Source: Porphyromonadaceae bacterium COT-184 OH4590 (GTDB taxonomy: Bacteria > Bacteroidota > Bacteroidia > Bacteroidales > Paludibacteraceae). From it: DNA of 38,903 bases. The notes under the pieces are model-generated. The model did no database searches, was not told where the DNA came from, and was given only the letters and a program-made list of their open reading frames with translations. Position numbers and translations under genes: made by a program. The stretch lies in contig JRAN01000007.1 of assembly GCA_000768855.1 (NCBI GenBank), forward strand, positions 1-38,903, written 5' to 3'. Shown here one piece after another: positions 9,075 through 17,660 of this stretch. Numbering within the stretch: the first letter of the stretch is position 1; every line of letters begins with the position of its first letter.

Positions 9075-9277
9075 TTTAACCCGGATTCCAATATAGAAAA
9101 AATGTGGGTGCATCAATCTTTCATCGGGGATATCTGCTACAACCTAAGAGTATGTAAACGACATATGGAATTCTTGGTACGCCTGTAGGCAATCAATACA
9201 ATACACCAATGCAAATTGGATTGTCGTTTAAACAATTAAACAGTTACACATCATTTATAATGCATAATCTGGTTTAG
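9075..9277 (+). pseudogene. Possible decayed 3' end of an outer-membrane-type gene
   Basis: Reading 9075-9108 gives FNPDSNIEKMW; after a -1 type frame change, 9104-9277 reads VGASIFHRGYLLQ, then an in-frame TAA, then TTYGILGTPVGNQY and NTPMQIGLSFKQLNSYTSF, ending IMHNLV at a TAG. The pieces form a plausible beta-strand-rich C-terminus across one frameshift and one stop. The whole is too short to name, and chance cannot be excluded. Confidence 0.25.
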
Positions 9278-9303
9278 GGGGTTGAAAAGTATTGCTTCTA
9301 AAT

Positions 9304-12300
9304 CTAAGAGTTTCCTTGCTCCGCAATTCTATTAAGAACATTGAGAGCCGTGTCGATGCTATTGACAGGTTCGACCGATACAAAGCGTTTGCCGTAGTTT
9401 TCGCCTATCTTGCAGTTGCGAGGATAGGCACTGACATAACGGATTATTTTGGCGAATGTCTCTGTCTGATAATATTCAGAATCGGTTTTGGATACGGGGT
9501 ATAGTGTCATTTTACCTCTCCTTATGGTGAGCCTCTCTATACCTAAGGCTATAGCCTGCCAACGTAAAGGCAATACCCTAATTAGATCGTCAGCCTCTTG
9601 CGGAATAGCTCCGAAACGGTCTATCAGGCGAACTTTGAAAGCATCCAACGATGTTTGGTCGGTGGAAGTATCAAGTTCACGATAGAGGGCTATTCTCTCC
9701 GAAGTACTCGACACATAGCTGTTGGGAAACAACAGGTCTAAGTCGCTCTCAAACGTACAGTCATCAACAAAATGCGTCGGATTTCGGCGATGTTGCTCGT
9801 CGATTATATCTGCAAACTCCTCTTGGTGCAGCTCCTGAACGGCTTCGTTGAGTATTTTCTGATAGGTCTCGTAGCCAAGTTCGGCAATAAAACCGCTCTG
9901 CTCTGCACCAAGCATATTGCCTGCTCCGCGTATATCGAGGTCTTGCATAGCTATATTGAATCCACTCCCCAAATCCGAAAAGGTTGATATGGCTTGCAGT
10001 CGGCGACGTGCATCGTCGGATATATCTTTGAAGTCGGGTGTTATAAGGTAGCAGTAGGCTTTGCGATTGCTTCGTCCGACTCTACCTCTGAGTTGATGCA
10101 GGTCGCTCAACCCGAAATGGTTGGCGTTGTTTACAAAAATAGTGTTCACATTTGGCATATCTATACCGCTCTCTATAACGGTCGTAGCCATCAATATATC
10201 GTATTCATAGTTGATAAAATCGATAATGATATTCTCCAACTGTGCTGTAGGCATCTGCCCATGTGCAACGGCTATTCGAGCGTCCGGTACTATCTTTTGC
10301 AGTTTTGTCTGCAAAAGATAAATATTCTGTATCTTGTTATTAACAAAAAATATCTGCCCATTGCGATTCATCTCAAACTCTATTGCCTCTCGCAATATAT
10401 CATCGTCAAAGCCTATTAGTTCGGTAATAACAGGGTATCGATTGGGTGGTGGTGTGTTGATAATCGACAAGTCGCGTGCTCCCATAAGCGAAAACTGCAA
10501 TGTACGCGGTATAGGTGTTGCAGTTAGCGTTAGGGTATCAACATTTGCTTTCAGCTCTTTGAGTTTTTCTTTAATAGCTACACCAAATTTCTGCTCCTCG
10601 TCGATGATAAGCAACCCTAAGTCTTTGAAAACAACATCTTTGCTCGCTATCTTGTGAGTGCCGATAAGAATATCTATTTTACCCTCTTTGGTGCGTGCTA
10701 TTATCTCTTTTGTCTGCTTAGGACTCTTGGCACGGCTGATATACTCAATTGTAACGGGGTAATTTTTTAGCCTTTCGGAAAATGTTTTATAATGCTGAAA
10801 AGCCAGAATGGTAGTAGGCACAAGTACCGCCACCTGTTTGCCATCTGTAACAGCCTTGAATGCAGCACGTATAGCTACTTCCGTTTTGCCGAAACCCACG
10901 TCGCCACAGACAAGCCTGTCCATTGGTTTGGGACTTTGCATATCCTCCTTTATATCGGCGGTAGCCTTGCTCTGGTCGGGCGTATCTTCATATAGAAACG
11001 AAGCTTCGAGTTCTGTTTGCAAGTAGCTGTCGGGTGAATACTCAAAACCCTTCTGTTCGAGGCGTTTGGCATACAGTTTTATAAGGTCGCGAGCTATATC
11101 TTTTACTTTGCTCTTGGTACGCTCTTTGAGGCGTTCCCATGCTCCGGTGCCAAGCTTCGACAATGCAGGGTCGATACCCTCTTTACCTCTGTATTTGGCT
11201 ATCTTGTGTAGCGACGATATGTTTACAAAAATTATGTCGCCTCCCTTGTATATGAGCTTTATTACCTCTTGCGGTTTGCCATTGATTTCAGTTTTGAGCA
11301 GCCCCGCAAACTGCCCCACTCCGTGGTCATGATGAACAACATAATCGCCCTGTTTTAGTTGATTTAGCTCTTTGATGAGCATTGCGGCTTTGCCTCGTCG
11401 GGCAGTGTCGGATTTGAGCGAAAATTTATGAAATCGGTTAAAAATCTGATGGTCGGTAAAGAAGCAAAGTTTTAGGTCGTGGTCGATAAAACCCTCGTGC
11501 AGAGTACGCTCCACCGCCTCAAAAGCTATACTGTCGCCTCGGTCGTTGAAAATAGATGCAATACGGTCGATCTGCTTTTTGCTGTCCGATGCAATAAATA
11601 TTCGGTATCCGTCGGCAATGTATTGAGTTATATTTTGGGATATTAGGTCGAAATTTTTATCAAAATTGGGCTGATGAATGGTAGCAAACTGTATTACATC
11701 AGCTTTATAGTGGTTTCTAAGCAGTTCCACAGTTCTGAAACTTTGCAATTGCTCACCCAAACTCTCCTCGTCAACTATCCATGAGTACAGGTCGCTTGTC
11801 TGACGATGTTCGTTTGCCTTTATAAGTGCCTGTGAATAAACAAGGTCAATACGTTTTATAAAATAGTCTATATCGTTGACTACAATCATACTATCGCTAT
11901 TCATAAATTCGAACAGCGATACTTTTTGGCTTTCGCTGTTGTCGGTCGCCGAAATAATGGTTAGCTCCGAAACTTTTTCGATCGATAGCTGACGCTCTAT
12001 ATCGAAGGTGCGTATCGACTCAATATTGTCGCCGAAGAAGTCGATACGGTATGGCAATTCGTTGGAGTAAGAGAATACGTCGACGATACTGCCTCGTTGC
12101 GAGTATTGCCCCACTTCATAGACGAAATCGACCTCCCGAAAGCCAGCTTCTTGCAAACGGCTAACAAGCAGGTTCATATCGTAATCTTCGCCTTGACGCA
12201 GTTCTATTTTGGCTGTCGAAAAATTCTCCTTAGCTACCACCTTTTCCGACAAAGCATCGGGGTAAGAAACTGTAATACAAGGCTTGACATTCGATATCTT

Positions 12301-12633
12301 GTTTAAGCTATCGGTGCGTAATATTTCGTTTTCGGCAATGGTAGCACCGCTTTTGTGAATATGTTTGTAGAGTGCGGGAAAATAAGCTAACTGCTCATTG
12401 CCAAGAAGTTGCACGAGGTCAAAATATATGTAGCCCGCACTGTCGGCATCATCGGCAACAACCAAAATGTCGCCATTGCATTGCACAAACATCTCGGCAA
12501 TAGCCACCGCCTGAGCCGAAGCCGTAAGCCCATGTAGAGCAATATGTTGAGACGTAGATCCGACCGCCCACGAACATAACTCTTTCAACACAGGATTGTT
12601 GGCATATATTTTGCGGAAATCGTTGATAGACAC
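9304..12633 (-). CDS. mfd: Transcription-repair coupling factor Mfd
   Basis: Mfd pushes stalled RNA polymerase off DNA lesions and recruits UvrA. At 1109 aa it is full length. Visible parts in order: UvrB-homology region (about 1-340, including RQGEDYDMNLLVSRLQEAGF and VYEVGQYSQRGSIVDVFSY), the RNA-polymerase interaction domain (GDYVVHHDHGVGQFAGL, about 435-520), the RecG-like translocase with Walker A GDVGFGKTE (about 575), DEEQKFG, LTATPIPRTLQ, and the motor end QLRGRVGRSNRKAYCYL, then the C-terminal regulatory domain. The ATG is about 18 bases downstream of the predicted transcription start. It is monocistronic and convergent with the polA operon. Confidence 0.98.
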   Translation of the reverse strand: MSINDFRKIYANNPVLKELCSWAVGSTSQHIALHGLTASAQAVAIAEMFVQCNGDILVVADDADSAGYIYFDLVQLLGNEQLAYFPALYKHIHKSGATIAENEILRTDSLNKISNVKPCITVSYPDALSEKVVAKENFSTAKIELRQGEDYDMNLLVSRLQEAGFREVDFVYEVGQYSQRGSIVDVFSYSNELPYRIDFFGDNIESIRTFDIERQLSIEKVSELTIISATDNSESQKVSLFEFMNSDSMIVVNDIDYFIKRIDLVYSQALIKANEHRQTSDLYSWIVDEESLGEQLQSFRTVELLRNHYKADVIQFATIHQPNFDKNFDLISQNITQYIADGYRIFIASDSKKQIDRIASIFNDRGDSIAFEAVERTLHEGFIDHDLKLCFFTDHQIFNRFHKFSLKSDTARRGKAAMLIKELNQLKQGDYVVHHDHGVGQFAGLLKTEINGKPQEVIKLIYKGGDIIFVNISSLHKIAKYRGKEGIDPALSKLGTGAWERLKERTKSKVKDIARDLIKLYAKRLEQKGFEYSPDSYLQTELEASFLYEDTPDQSKATADIKEDMQSPKPMDRLVCGDVGFGKTEVAIRAAFKAVTDGKQVAVLVPTTILAFQHYKTFSERLKNYPVTIEYISRAKSPKQTKEIIARTKEGKIDILIGTHKIASKDVVFKDLGLLIIDEEQKFGVAIKEKLKELKANVDTLTLTATPIPRTLQFSLMGARDLSIINTPPPNRYPVITELIGFDDDILREAIEFEMNRNGQIFFVNNKIQNIYLLQTKLQKIVPDARIAVAHGQMPTAQLENIIIDFINYEYDILMATTVIESGIDMPNVNTIFVNNANHFGLSDLHQLRGRVGRSNRKAYCYLITPDFKDISDDARRRLQAISTFSDLGSGFNIAMQDLDIRGAGNMLGAEQSGFIAELGYETYQKILNEAVQELHQEEFADIIDEQHRRNPTHFVDDCTFESDLDLLFPNSYVSSTSERIALYRELDTSTDQTSLDAFKVRLIDRFGAIPQEADDLIRVLPLRWQAIALGIERLTIRRGKMTLYPVSKTDSEYYQTETFAKIIRYVSAYPRNCKIGENYGKRFVSVEPVNSIDTALNVLNRIAEQGNS

Positions 12634-12657
12634 TATTGCTTTCTAAAAAAATTTCGG

Positions 12658-12665
12658 CAAAGGTA
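12658..12665 (-). promoter_or_regulatory. Promoter -7 box for mfd
   Basis: Minus strand reads TACCTTTG (TAnnTTTG), 24 bases before the mfd ATG. Confidence 0.55.
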
Positions 12666-12744
12666 CAAATTTTATACCATTTTTAGACTCTCAAAAATTT
12701 GGTAACCTAAATTGTTAGTGTTTTATAAAGTTTTTTGATTTGTG

Positions 12745-12775
12745 TTGTTTTTTAATAAAATTTTCTATAATTTTG
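12745..12775 (+). promoter_or_regulatory. Promoter of the C25 protease operon
   Basis: TTG (12745-12747), 20 bases, then TAATTTTG (12768-12775): a full Bacteroidetes -33/-7 pair with ideal spacing. Predicted start near 12782, giving a leader of about 25 bases to the ATG at 12806. Confidence 0.65.
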
Positions 12776-12805
12776 CAGGAGTTAATAAATTAATTTTTAA
12801 ACACT

Positions 12806-15136
12806 ATGAATATTATATTTTTTGAACTTATTATTGTTCATAAAGAACAGACATCTGTAAGAGGTTTACCTAATAAATATTTCAATAAATTTAGCGGGAA
12901 CTTAAGATTAATCAAATTTGCAAGTAAATTGGTTACATTGCTTTTGATTTTATTATTTTCACAGGTTGGATACGCAAAGGTACCACCATCGCCAAATTTA
13001 CCAATTAAATTCAAAATAGGCAAGGACATTACTCTATCCATATACGACTATAAATATGTAATAGACTACGAACTTCCTAAGTATAGAATAGCGGAAGTGG
13101 CTGTATCCAAATCCAATTTAACAGGCACCATAAATCCGACTATACAAAATTTTTTAAAAACAAATTTGAAAGGGGATTATGTTTTTTCTACTCTTGAAAT
13201 TGACGATGACAATTACAATAGGCTTGATAGTGTCGGATATCCCGAATTTCAGTATAGACAATTGGAACTAATCATTCCTGATTGGGTAAATAAAACACAG
13301 GTAGAAGTCAGCAATGTAAGAACAAGACAAGTAAATTTACATAAACCATATATGCCAAGTATGCATATATCTCCTTCGGAAAATATTTACTCATTAGAAT
13401 TAGGAGAATTTTACTCTTCTAATTCTACTCTTAACACCAACACAAATATTATATTAAATCCCGATCTATCAAAACAAATGTATTGTAAATGGTATAATAT
13501 CAGTGAGCCGTATGGGTTTGTAGGTTCCAAAGGCATATCTTTTTGTATATATCCTATGAATCAAACCATATACAATCCAATAAACGAAATTTTGGTGCGG
13601 GCTACATTTACTATAAGAATGGAAAAAACAAGAACTTCTTCGGGTAACCCTCGTATAAATATGTCTCTGAAAGAAATGATACGGCAATATTTGGAAGGAA
13701 AACATTATCAGGGAATAATGGATTATTACGATTCTTTTAGAGGATTATACTGGGAAAGAAAAGAGGCAGATAAAGGCAATTATGCCATATTGACCCTTCC
13801 TAAATATTTTGAATCATTAAAAGAGTTTATAGCTTATAAAAAATCTATCGGTTATAATGTGCATTTTTATGACATAACGGAATATGCTAATGATGCATGG
13901 AGACTTAGAGATATCATCAGAGCGTTATATAAATGGAATGAATACAGACCTAGGTTTATACTTATAGTTGGTAACCCTAATGAGATAACCTACTCGGCAG
14001 GCACACCCCAAAGCACAGACGACCCTCCCACAGATTTATATTATTCTTGTGTGGAGTTTCCTACCATTGCGGAAGAGAGGCGGCGAAACCTCAACCCCGA
14101 CATATATGTAGGCAGATGGAATGTAAGTAATGAAGAAGAGGTAAAGAATATCACTAAAAAGACTATAAAAACAGAGAATGCCTTATATTATACGAACAAT
14201 ACCAATAGAGAAGTAATAATGTTTTCGGGAAATGAAAAATATTTTTGGGGCGACATAGAACGTATAAACAAACAAATAAATAAGGTTTGGTTGCCAACAG
14301 TAACATATGATGGACGTAATGCAAAACCAGAAGATATGATAAATGAACTTAATACTGTAATTGATGATAAAACACCATTTATGCTTATATATAGTGGGCA
14401 CGGAAATTATAATATCATAGGTAAGCCATACAACTTGACCTATTACGACTTTACCGATACTACTATAAGAAACAGCCACTTTAAATACCAACCATTTGTT
14501 TTTGCAATGGCTTGCCTTACTAATGATTATTCAGAAATAGATAATATGGGAAGAGGATTTACTTCTATTTCTATGGAGGGTGGAGTAACGTTTTTCGGTT
14601 CCACTGTAAATTCATACATTAACCCTGATAGAGCATCTTTTATCCAAATATTTAAAAAATTAAGAACAAAAGCCAACTACCATATTGCAGACCTTACCGC
14701 TTGGGGTATGGGTAGCTATTATTCGGGGGTTAAAACTCGTACCCGTCGTCGTCAAGTAGAGAAGTACAATCTTATAGGCGACCCGTCACTAAGGATATAT
14801 GGAGTTGCTCTAAAAGACGGTAATGTCGGAAGCTATGCCCCTAAGCCATATATGGATACTACAAGTCTGCAAGAACCCCAATATGTCTACAAAGAATCGG
14901 ATGAAGCATTTATAGAAGTTTCTCCTACTATTGCCAAAGATATTATCACAATATCTGCAACATCCGGCACAAAAATTCAGTCTATACTAATAAAGGATAT
15001 AATGGGTAGAGATATAAAATATTTTGATACAGACATCCATAATATAAATGTATCCGATTTACACAACGGGGTCTATATATTAACAATACGGTATAACAAT
15101 CGGATATATACCGAAAAAATAATTATTAATCGTTAA
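12806..15136 (+). CDS. Secreted gingipain-family (C25) cysteine protease with T9SS sorting domain
   Basis: 776 aa. The N-terminus has an unusually long polar stretch of about 35 residues, then a hydrophobic signal core (KLVTLLLILLFSQVGYA, ending near residue 57); no later ATG gives a shorter start. Residues about 60-300 are a beta-rich propeptide-like region. The C25 catalytic domain spans about 325-680: it starts near YAILTLPKYFESLKEFI, continues through FILIVGNPNEI, and carries the His-Cys dyad H532 (LIYSGHGNY) and C570 (FAMACLTND). It ends with YNLIGDPSLRIYG, the usual end of C25 domains. The last 75 residues are a type A T9SS C-terminal domain (EVSPTIAKDIITI; IKDIMGRDI; LHNGVYILTI; ending EKIIINR), so the enzyme is exported by T9SS and probably surface-attached. 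Arg/Lys specificity cannot be read from the sequence. Two lipoprotein genes follow, the first after 12 bases. Confidence 0.92.
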   Translation: MNIIFFELIIVHKEQTSVRGLPNKYFNKFSGNLRLIKFASKLVTLLLILLFSQVGYAKVPPSPNLPIKFKIGKDITLSIYDYKYVIDYELPKYRIAEVAVSKSNLTGTINPTIQNFLKTNLKGDYVFSTLEIDDDNYNRLDSVGYPEFQYRQLELIIPDWVNKTQVEVSNVRTRQVNLHKPYMPSMHISPSENIYSLELGEFYSSNSTLNTNTNIILNPDLSKQMYCKWYNISEPYGFVGSKGISFCIYPMNQTIYNPINEILVRATFTIRMEKTRTSSGNPRINMSLKEMIRQYLEGKHYQGIMDYYDSFRGLYWERKEADKGNYAILTLPKYFESLKEFIAYKKSIGYNVHFYDITEYANDAWRLRDIIRALYKWNEYRPRFILIVGNPNEITYSAGTPQSTDDPPTDLYYSCVEFPTIAEERRRNLNPDIYVGRWNVSNEEEVKNITKKTIKTENALYYTNNTNREVIMFSGNEKYFWGDIERINKQINKVWLPTVTYDGRNAKPEDMINELNTVIDDKTPFMLIYSGHGNYNIIGKPYNLTYYDFTDTTIRNSHFKYQPFVFAMACLTNDYSEIDNMGRGFTSISMEGGVTFFGSTVNSYINPDRASFIQIFKKLRTKANYHIADLTAWGMGSYYSGVKTRTRRRQVEKYNLIGDPSLRIYGVALKDGNVGSYAPKPYMDTTSLQEPQYVYKESDEAFIEVSPTIAKDIITISATSGTKIQSILIKDIMGRDIKYFDTDIHNINVSDLHNGVYILTIRYNNRIYTEKIIINR

Positions 15137-15148
15137 AAGATAAAAGAT

Positions 15149-15733
15149 ATGAAAAAGAAAATATTTTTGACCTTGGGGTTTATAGTACTTGTTTTGGGGT
15201 GTGTAAAAAAGGTATTGGTAGACAATAATACAGGTCTGCCATTAGGCTGGCAACCTATGCCTATCGAAAAGATTAAAAAGTACTTTCCTGTAGCTACATC
15301 GGAAACAGTTACATACGTTTCTGAAAACGGAATAAGCAGGCAATATAAATGTGTTGGTTTTGACTTTGATTACTTTAATAATTTGGGAGAGTGTTACTCA
15401 GCTTGCAGTAAGTGCTCGCAATACGAACTTTTTCATATAGGCAGTAGTTTTAATAGTAAAACTGGCGAAAAACTAAAATACTCCATAAATACAGGAGTAA
15501 ACAGAATTAACTTAAAAATTGGTTACAACAATAATACATTAGAAAAAGAATTTGAACAAGACAATTCTAAAGGTTGGGCAAAAAACCCCAATGAGTTTAT
15601 CAACTATCTGAAAGACACAATAGAGATACCAAGTCGCAACAATCCTCAAAAGATTATGGGCATACTTGTAGCAGGCAAGGGGCTGGTATGGTTTACAGAC
15701 CATGATGGTATTAAATGGACTCTCAAAGAGTAG
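15149..15733 (+). CDS. Lipoprotein of unknown function, paralogue 1
   Basis: 194 aa with a lipoprotein signal peptide; lipobox VLVLGC puts the lipidated cysteine at C18. I do not recognise a named domain. It shares with the next gene an N-terminal block (TGLPxGWxPMPxExIxxYFP in consensus form, residues about 29-47), a conserved VTYVSENG/VTYISENG, a KNPNEF segment and a nearly identical C-terminus (MGILVAGKGLVWFTD, IKWTLKE). Four cysteines (CYSACSKC region, about residue 90-100) could form disulfides. It lies 12 bases after the C25 protease and is likely co-transcribed, so a role linked to the protease (inhibitor, chaperone or surface partner) is possible, but this is inference from position only. 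Confidence 0.8.
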   Translation: MKKKIFLTLGFIVLVLGCVKKVLVDNNTGLPLGWQPMPIEKIKKYFPVATSETVTYVSENGISRQYKCVGFDFDYFNNLGECYSACSKCSQYELFHIGSSFNSKTGEKLKYSINTGVNRINLKIGYNNNTLEKEFEQDNSKGWAKNPNEFINYLKDTIEIPSRNNPQKIMGILVAGKGLVWFTDHDGIKWTLKE

Positions 15734-15802
15734 TGTTTTTGTACAGTTATGGTCATTTACACTGTGTTACTTTGTTGAATAATTTAAAAAAGAACCAATA
15801 AT

Positions 15803-16441
15803 ATGAAAACTAATTTGTTTTTGATGCTATGTATTCTACTATTTGCAGGTTGCTGCAAAAAAATCTCTATTAATCCACAGACAGGACTTCCGTGGGGCTG
15901 GGATCCCATGCCTCATGAGCGAATCAGGAGCTATTTCCCGATGGAAGAAGGTAAGTTCGTTACATACATCTCTGAAAACGGTAATAGCAAGACATTTAAA
16001 TGTATAAGTTCATATTATGAATATAGTAATACATTTGGAGAATGTAATAGTTTTAACAAATGTGCTCCAAATGAAAAACTTGATGTTGCTATTAAATTTA
16101 AATCTTCCAATGAAAATTCAATTAAGGAGTATTTGGAATATCATATAATCTCTTTTTCCAATAGGACGCATTTTTCTTTATTTTATATAGATTATTTATA
16201 TAGAGATAAAGGAGATAATAACGAACGTTGTGGAGGAGGAATACATAAGATGTTTGAAATAGATACATCCAAATGGACAACATGGCCTAAAAACCCAAAT
16301 GAATTTATGAGTTATTTTACCGATACTATCATACTTCCTAAACACGACCAACCTGAAAAAGCTATGGGTATACTTGTAACAGGCAAGGGGCTGGTATGGT
16401 TTACAGACTATGATGGTATTAAATGGACTCTCAAAGAGTAA
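15803..16441 (+). CDS. Lipoprotein of unknown function, paralogue 2
   Basis: 212 aa; lipobox LLFAGC with lipidated C17, adjacent C18. A tandem duplicate of the preceding gene: both proteins share the TGLPWGWDPMP block, the VTYISENG segment, KNPNEFMSYF and the C-terminal MGILVTGKGLVWFTD / IKWTLKE, while the middle (residues about 70-160) has diverged strongly. The final 60 coding bases (16381-16440) are 59/60 identical to 15673-15732 in the upstream copy, far more alike than the rest, suggesting gene conversion. A long perfect hairpin ends the transcript at 16467-16512. Function unknown. Confidence 0.8.
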   Translation: MKTNLFLMLCILLFAGCCKKISINPQTGLPWGWDPMPHERIRSYFPMEEGKFVTYISENGNSKTFKCISSYYEYSNTFGECNSFNKCAPNEKLDVAIKFKSSNENSIKEYLEYHIISFSNRTHFSLFYIDYLYRDKGDNNERCGGGIHKMFEIDTSKWTTWPKNPNEFMSYFTDTIILPKHDQPEKAMGILVTGKGLVWFTDYDGIKWTLKE

Positions 16442-16466
16442 TTGTTGTTTTGTAAAATATAATCGC

Positions 16467-16512
16467 ATCAAAAATGTCGGTTTATTTTGATAAATAAACC
16501 GACATTTTTGAT
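16467..16512. terminator. Perfect 20-bp hairpin terminator
   Basis: Arms 16467-16486 and 16493-16512 are exact reverse complements with a 6-base loop (TTGATA), located 25 bases after the second lipoprotein stop. The right arm overlaps the -33 element of the recF promoter. Confidence 0.8.
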
Positions 16513-16539
16513 ATAATTCACATAAATTTGATACCTTTG
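16507..16539 (+). promoter_or_regulatory. Promoter of the recF operon
   Basis: TTTG (16507-16510), 21 bases, TACCTTTG (16532-16539): a good Bacteroidetes promoter. The -33 part lies inside the terminator of the upstream operon. Predicted start near 16546, about 10 bases before the GTG of recF. Confidence 0.65.
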
Positions 16540-16555
16540 CAAAAAACAGACAAAA

Positions 16556-17647
16556 GTGCAACTAAAAAAAATAGATATCTTAAACTATCGCAATATAGAG
16601 GATTGTGAATTGTTTTTTTCTCCCAAAATAAACCTGTTTTGGGGTAAAAACGGAATGGGCAAAACCAACTTGCTCGATGCTATTTATTATTTAAGTTTCT
16701 GCAAAAGCCATCTAAACAATATCGACAGCCAATTAATAAGGCACAATTGTGATTTTTTTATAATCCAAGGTGAATACAATTTTATCGACGGTACTCACAC
16801 TATATCGTGTGCCGTAAAACAGAGAAGAAAAAAGCAATTTCTCTACGACAAAAAAGAGTATGAACGAATTGCCGACCATATAGGCAAAATACCGCTTGTA
16901 TTGGTTTCGCCTGCCGACACATCGCTTATAATCGAAGGAAGCGACGAGCGACGCAGGTTTATGGATATCATCATATCGCAGTACGACAAAGAGTATCTCA
17001 ACAGTCTGATAACCTATAATACAGCATTACAATCGCGAAATGCTCTGCTCAAACACCCAAACAATCAAGATGAAACAATGCTCGAAGTATTAGACGAACA
17101 GCTATGTGCCACAGCAGAACCTATTTTTGAGGCACGCAATGAGTTTATAACCAAATTCATACCTGTCTTTAAGGAGTTTTACAGACGAATAGCCAACAAT
17201 AATGAAACAGTAGAACTCTCATATATATCGTCTCTGCAAACAAACAGACTAAAAGACAAACTTTTATCTTCAAGAGAAAAAGACAAATACCTTGGTTACA
17301 CCACAGCAGGTATCCACAAAGACGATTTAGATATGCTACTAAACGGATTTGCTTTGAAACGCACAGGTTCGCAAGGTCAAAACAAAAGCTATCTTGTAGC
17401 AATGAAACTCGCCCAATTTATTTTCCTTAAAAATATTTCGGGCAAAACTCCTATTCTATTGCTCGACGATATATTTGACAAACTCGATTCCGAAAGAGTT
17501 GAGCGAATTATAAAAGAGATTTCGGATGACAACTTCGGTCAGATTTTTATTACCGACACCGCTCGCGAACATATCGACAAAATAATAGAGAATAATAATA
17601 AAGACTTCTGCCTCTTTGCTATAGAAGATGGTAAAGTTATAAAGTAA
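16556..17647 (+). CDS. recF: DNA replication and repair protein RecF
   Basis: RecF loads RecA at single-strand gaps together with RecO and RecR. The 363-aa protein begins with GTG, and its first residues (MQLKKIDILNYRNIED) match the family start closely. The ABC-type ATPase motifs are present: Walker A GKNGMGKT (residues 30-37), a signature-like GSQGQNKSYLVAMKLAQF (about 262-280), and Walker B ILLLDDIFDKLD (about 300). It opens a four-gene operon with the Plug, transferase and MsrB/A genes; dnaA/dnaN, frequent recF neighbours in other phyla, are absent. Confidence 0.96.
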   Translation: MQLKKIDILNYRNIEDCELFFSPKINLFWGKNGMGKTNLLDAIYYLSFCKSHLNNIDSQLIRHNCDFFIIQGEYNFIDGTHTISCAVKQRRKKQFLYDKKEYERIADHIGKIPLVLVSPADTSLIIEGSDERRRFMDIIISQYDKEYLNSLITYNTALQSRNALLKHPNNQDETMLEVLDEQLCATAEPIFEARNEFITKFIPVFKEFYRRIANNNETVELSYISSLQTNRLKDKLLSSREKDKYLGYTTAGIHKDDLDMLLNGFALKRTGSQGQNKSYLVAMKLAQFIFLKNISGKTPILLLDDIFDKLDSERVERIIKEISDDNFGQIFITDTAREHIDKIIENNNKDFCLFAIEDGKVIK

Positions 17648-17660
17648 TATTTTTAGAACT

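Larger units (their letters stand above)
8415..9303. other. Gene-poor stretch between polA and mfd
   Basis: About 890 bases without a gene I can defend. It holds the polA terminator, a promoter-like box (8533-8540), a 22-bp repeat array (8783-8952), a second hairpin terminator (9020-9048) and a decayed coding remnant (9075-9277). A 96-codon open frame at 8516-8806 exists only with a TTG start that lies before the predicted transcription start, and it runs into the repeats, so I do not call it. Confidence 0.6.
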
